In this document: piece after piece, positions 61,586 to 64,000 of the stretch
Layout of the letters: every line of letters begins with the position of its first letter
How positions within the stretch are numbered: position 1 is the first letter of the stretch
NCBI GenBank assembly: GCA_030835385.1
Contig: JAURPI010000015.1
Coordinates: forward strand, 1-64,000
Source: Alphaproteobacteria bacterium
Lineage (GTDB): Bacteria > Pseudomonadota > Alphaproteobacteria > Rhodospirillales > Rhodospirillaceae
Length of the DNA stretch: 64,000 nucleotides
Reading direction: 5' to 3'
Made by a program: the position numbers and the translations under genes
The notes under the pieces: model-generated
Database searches by the model: none
Seen by the model: only the letters and a program-made list of their open reading frames with translations
What the model was told of the DNA's origin: nothing

Positions 61586-63448
61586 TTATCCGTTTTGCGC
61601 CCCAGCGCGTAAGGCGCAGCGTATGGATGGTGGCTCTGAGGACGAGCCAAATTCCCACACATAGTTGTCCGGTGAACGTTCTTGCGGGTCGATAAACCCA
61701 TTGGTGTTTGCATCACAGAAATAGTCGATCAGGTCAGCGACAGGCGGCTGTGCCGGAGACCAACCCGTTTGATTGCCCGACAACCGGGCTAGATCAGCTG
61801 CGTCTTTAGCCTGCGCAGCAGCAGACCAATAGCTCGCGACAACTTCTCCTTCGACAACGGCACCGGAGATTCCTCCGGTAGCGCCAGTGCTTGTCACCTG
61901 CCCGGCCGCAAAGCTACGCTTGACGATACCATTATTGCGCCCGACCAATCCGCCGACCGTATCGGCACCCGAGACAGAGCCCGTTGCATAGCTGTTGCGC
62001 ACATCACCAAGGGAATGAAAACCAATCAAACCGCCAACATTATTCCCGTCGCCTTCAACGGTATTCGTTGCATAGCTGTTGCGCACCTTACCGTCCGTGT
62101 TCATACCGACCAGACCACCAACGTCATTGCTTCCGATGATCGTGCCTTCTGCATAACTGCTAAGAATAAAACCAAAGGTGTTGAGACCAACCAAGCCGCC
62201 CATACCGCGAATAGCCGCCACTTCCATATTGGCGTGACTAAAGTAGACCGCACCGCGCATATCGCCGACGAGACCGCCCGCCGCCTGACTACCGGAAACC
62301 TTGCCTGTCGATTCACTGTAGGCAACAAATCCTGCACTTCCGCCGACCAATCCACCGACGGCCAACTCACCGGCCGCCTCGCCTTGCGCGCGATTTTGAT
62401 AAACGATGCCGAAATTACTGCCGACCAACATGCCGACACCGCCGCGACCAACCACGGCGGCATCTTCAAGCACAATGTTGCGCACGGTACCCGCTTGACC
62501 GAGCACACCGAACAAACCAATACCGCCACCTCCAGGCTTCGAGATGCGCAGACCACGGATTACATGCCCCTGCCCGTCGACGATTCCTTGAAAGCCAAAG
62601 CGATCAAACGTGATCATACAGTTGCCTTCGGGGCCGCAATCCCCAATCGGCTCAAAGTTCTCTATCACCGAAGCATCAAGATCGCGCACCACTTGATACT
62701 TGCGGGTCATACGGACAGTGCGATCAAGCGTCGTGCTTGTGCCGTCGCCTGATCCCAGCGCGCCAATGGCTTCGAACTGTTGGATATTGCAAATCTCAAA
62801 GTAGCCATCACCACTAACATCGGTGACAAATTCGCCCGCATCATTGGGAGCAGCATCGTAGGCATCAGCCAGACCGTCGTTATCGGAATCGGATCCAGCA
62901 TCACCGGTGATGGCCGCACAAACCGCTTCGTCTACCTGCTCGGTCACTTGGCTAGCGTCGTACACCGCCTGGGCCAGCATGCTGTTGTACTTGGCGATCT
63001 GATCACTGTGATCAAACTTGGGTTGCTGCGCACCGCCACCTTGAGGTGGGGCGCCGCCTTGGGGGCTACCCTGCTGTTCTGCAGGAACGCCCTCCCGTTT
63101 ACGCTTACGAATTTCCCGGCGTGAGAGATATCCCGGCTGTGCCGCGTAATAGGCAGCGATGTCTTCGAGTTCTTGCTCTGTCTTGCCCAGCACAGAACCC
63201 GTCATCAAAGAGCGTTTCCGCTCCCCCTCCAAATATTGCATCAGCGCCAGAAAAATATACCGCTCGTGCTGACCGCCAATCTTTGGGTTTACCGGCGATG
63301 GACTGTTCCCGTCGGGGCCGTGACACGCGAAGCAATCCCTTGCGAGCACTTTGCCACGCTCAGGGTTGCCCTTTGCGAGCACAGCATCCGTCGCCCCAAG
63401 CAAAAATGCCGCGGCCGTTAAACCGGACAAGACATGTGTTAGACGCAT
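61586..63448 (-). CDS. Exported cytochrome c fused to calcium-binding and GLUG-repeat domains
   Basis: 620 residues. After a signal peptide (to about residue 25) comes a small class I cytochrome c with heme site CFACH (Cys39, Cys42, His43) and likely Met ligand in RSLMTGSVLG. A Gly/Gln/Pro-rich linker (about 118-145) and a thrombospondin-3-like calcium loop (GDAGSDSDNDGLADAYD) precede about 300 residues of GLUG-type repeats: GGLVGMNTDGKVRNSYA, GGLIGFHSLGDVRNSYA, GGLVGRNNGIVKRSFA. It ends with another Asp-rich loop (DANTNGFIDPQE) and a Cys-bearing tail. GLUG domains are found on secreted adhesin or protease-like proteins; fusion to a cytochrome is unusual. Confidence 0.85.
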   Translation of the reverse strand: MRLTHVLSGLTAAAFLLGATDAVLAKGNPERGKVLARDCFACHGPDGNSPSPVNPKIGGQHERYIFLALMQYLEGERKRSLMTGSVLGKTEQELEDIAAYYAAQPGYLSRREIRKRKREGVPAEQQGSPQGGAPPQGGGAQQPKFDHSDQIAKYNSMLAQAVYDASQVTEQVDEAVCAAITGDAGSDSDNDGLADAYDAAPNDAGEFVTDVSGDGYFEICNIQQFEAIGALGSGDGTSTTLDRTVRMTRKYQVVRDLDASVIENFEPIGDCGPEGNCMITFDRFGFQGIVDGQGHVIRGLRISKPGGGGIGLFGVLGQAGTVRNIVLEDAAVVGRGGVGMLVGSNFGIVYQNRAQGEAAGELAVGGLVGGSAGFVAYSESTGKVSGSQAAGGLVGDMRGAVYFSHANMEVAAIRGMGGLVGLNTFGFILSSYAEGTIIGSNDVGGLVGMNTDGKVRNSYATNTVEGDGNNVGGLIGFHSLGDVRNSYATGSVSGADTVGGLVGRNNGIVKRSFAAGQVTSTGATGGISGAVVEGEVVASYWSAAAQAKDAADLARLSGNQTGWSPAQPPVADLIDYFCDANTNGFIDPQERSPDNYVWEFGSSSEPPSIRCALRAGAQNG

Positions 63449-63475
63449 GGCGATTCTCTCTCGATACCAGACTGT

Positions 63476-63976
63476 TTATGTGGCGGGATCGGGACGAAGC
63501 CGCCACTCGCGCCAGCGCTTGCCGTCTTTATATTGGATGATGACAAAAGTCGGGATGGTGATCTGACCACCCTCCATGTTGTAGCGATCGTACTCAATCT
63601 GAACCATGGTGTTGCCGATGGAGCCGAGCTTCTCGACCTCAGCACCATCCCAGCTTGAGCCAAAATCACCGGCAAAGAAATTGTTCATCACCTCAATGGT
63701 TTTGTCCCGACCCTTGACCAACAGCTTCGGTGATTCCGGGCCGTGTAATTCGTAGGTGGCGAAGTCTTCAGCCATATGAGACCGGGTCGCTTCCATGTCC
63801 TTACGCTCGAAGGCCGCGGATGAGGCATCCATACTTGCTTCATAGGCTTCTGGGTAGGTGCCGTTGACCCAACGGAGCGCATTGCCTTGCGCAAAACTGC
63901 CGACGCTGAGCGCGCCTATTCCCATACCGCATGCCAAAGCCAATCCTATAGAGGCCAATTGCTTAGACGGTTTCAT
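63476..63976 (-). CDS. Exported SnoaL/DUF4440-like NTF2-fold protein
   Basis: 166 residues from the ATG at 63976, which has GGGGAT 8 bp upstream; an ATG at 63991 lacks a Shine-Dalgarno. The N-terminal hydrophobic part (about 8-30, LALACGMGIGALSVGSFAQG) is a signal peptide. The mature domain has the NTF2-like cone pattern: AAFERKDMEATRSHMAEDFATYEL, MNNFFAGDF and IIQYKDGKRWREWRL. Such proteins bind small hydrophobic ligands or act as isomerases or cyclases. First gene seen of the exported cluster; it lies 27 bp upstream of the cytochrome fusion. Confidence 0.75.
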   Translation of the reverse strand: MKPSKQLASIGLALACGMGIGALSVGSFAQGNALRWVNGTYPEAYEASMDASSAAFERKDMEATRSHMAEDFATYELHGPESPKLLVKGRDKTIEVMNNFFAGDFGSSWDGAEVEKLGSIGNTMVQIEYDRYNMEGGQITIPTFVIIQYKDGKRWREWRLRPDPAT

Positions 63977-64000
63977 GATTGCGATCCCCATTTATTAGGG

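Noticed and set aside
60552-61658. Longer start (61658) for the propeller gene
   Set aside because: It would overlap the cytochrome-GLUG gene by 73 bp; the ATG at 61550 begins a clear signal peptide.
61900-62450. Direct repeats suggestive of a CRISPR or tandem DNA repeat
   Set aside because: The periodicity is at protein level (GLUG repeats about 25-30 residues) with diverged DNA, so it is a coding repeat.
62015-62752. Open frame of 245 codons on the plus strand inside the cytochrome-GLUG gene
   Set aside because: Its Thr/Ala/His periodicity simply mirrors the antisense GLUG repeats; no start signal or domain.

Overview
The window looks like a chromosomal segment of a Gram-negative alphaproteobacterium, probably a free-living aerobe of Rhodospirillales-like affinity. 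The evidence is a compact Rieske-cytochrome b-cytochrome c1 (bc1) operon, a TetR protein with a COQ9-like C-terminus beside proC and ybjN, a UbiK/BMFP gene, the DUF6111-NUDIX-DUF1285 set next to cca, and the MoxR-DUF58-DUF4159-membrane protein cluster. This placement comes from gene content and order only. No tRNA, rRNA, CRISPR array, insertion sequence or prophage gene was seen.

Layout. 1-2.6 kb: the 3' part of an OmpR-type response regulator, its EnvZ-like kinase, and a convergent TetR/COQ9-like gene with proC. 3.4-8.3 kb: ybjN, ubiK, then a forward run hldD-lgt-midA-like-yfiH and a lipoprotein. 9.4-13 kb: translation and nucleotide genes (prs, rplY, pth, ychF). 13-15.7 kb: the bc1 operon. 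15.9-19.3 kb: trmL, then cca-DUF6111-nudL-DUF1285 on the minus strand. 19.3-28.6 kb: a MoxR/DUF58/DUF4159/VWA operon, apparently extended by an aldo/keto reductase and a PepSY-type membrane protein carrying BNR-like repeats. 28.8-33.6 kb: cueR with its own operator-like palindrome, two exported hydrolase-like proteins (M29-like and AbgB-like), a CNNM/CBS protein and an Lrp regulator. 33.9-35.3 kb: cysE and a kefB-like antiporter truncated after about 190 codons.

35.3-43.7 kb is a minus-strand copper-handling cluster: a small exported protein, a TolC-like lipoprotein, a two-domain multicopper oxidase, a YcnI-like protein, a CopC-CopD-YtkA-like fusion, and two ABC-2 permeases with no ATPase. 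It abuts the broken kefB, so the junction may be a rearrangement (or assembly) breakpoint. The only copper regulator in the window, CueR, lies 6 kb away.

43.9-64 kb is accessory: SDR-type reductases, an isochorismatase-fold protein lacking its catalytic Asp, an OYE/Fe-S flavoprotein, a glutaredoxin-DinB fusion, a tandem alpha/beta hydrolase with both nucleophiles replaced, an AllA-like protein, metY, a quinone-oxidoreductase-like MDR, two MFS transporters and a set of exported redox-related proteins that includes a cytochrome c-GLUG repeat fusion. The one gene-free stretch above 300 bp (52,601-52,932) is not empty. It holds two matching TGGGAA-N3-TTCCCA palindromes followed by about 200 bp of nested inverted repeats ending in a terminator-like hairpin. 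I think it is a candidate unannotated regulated small RNA locus.
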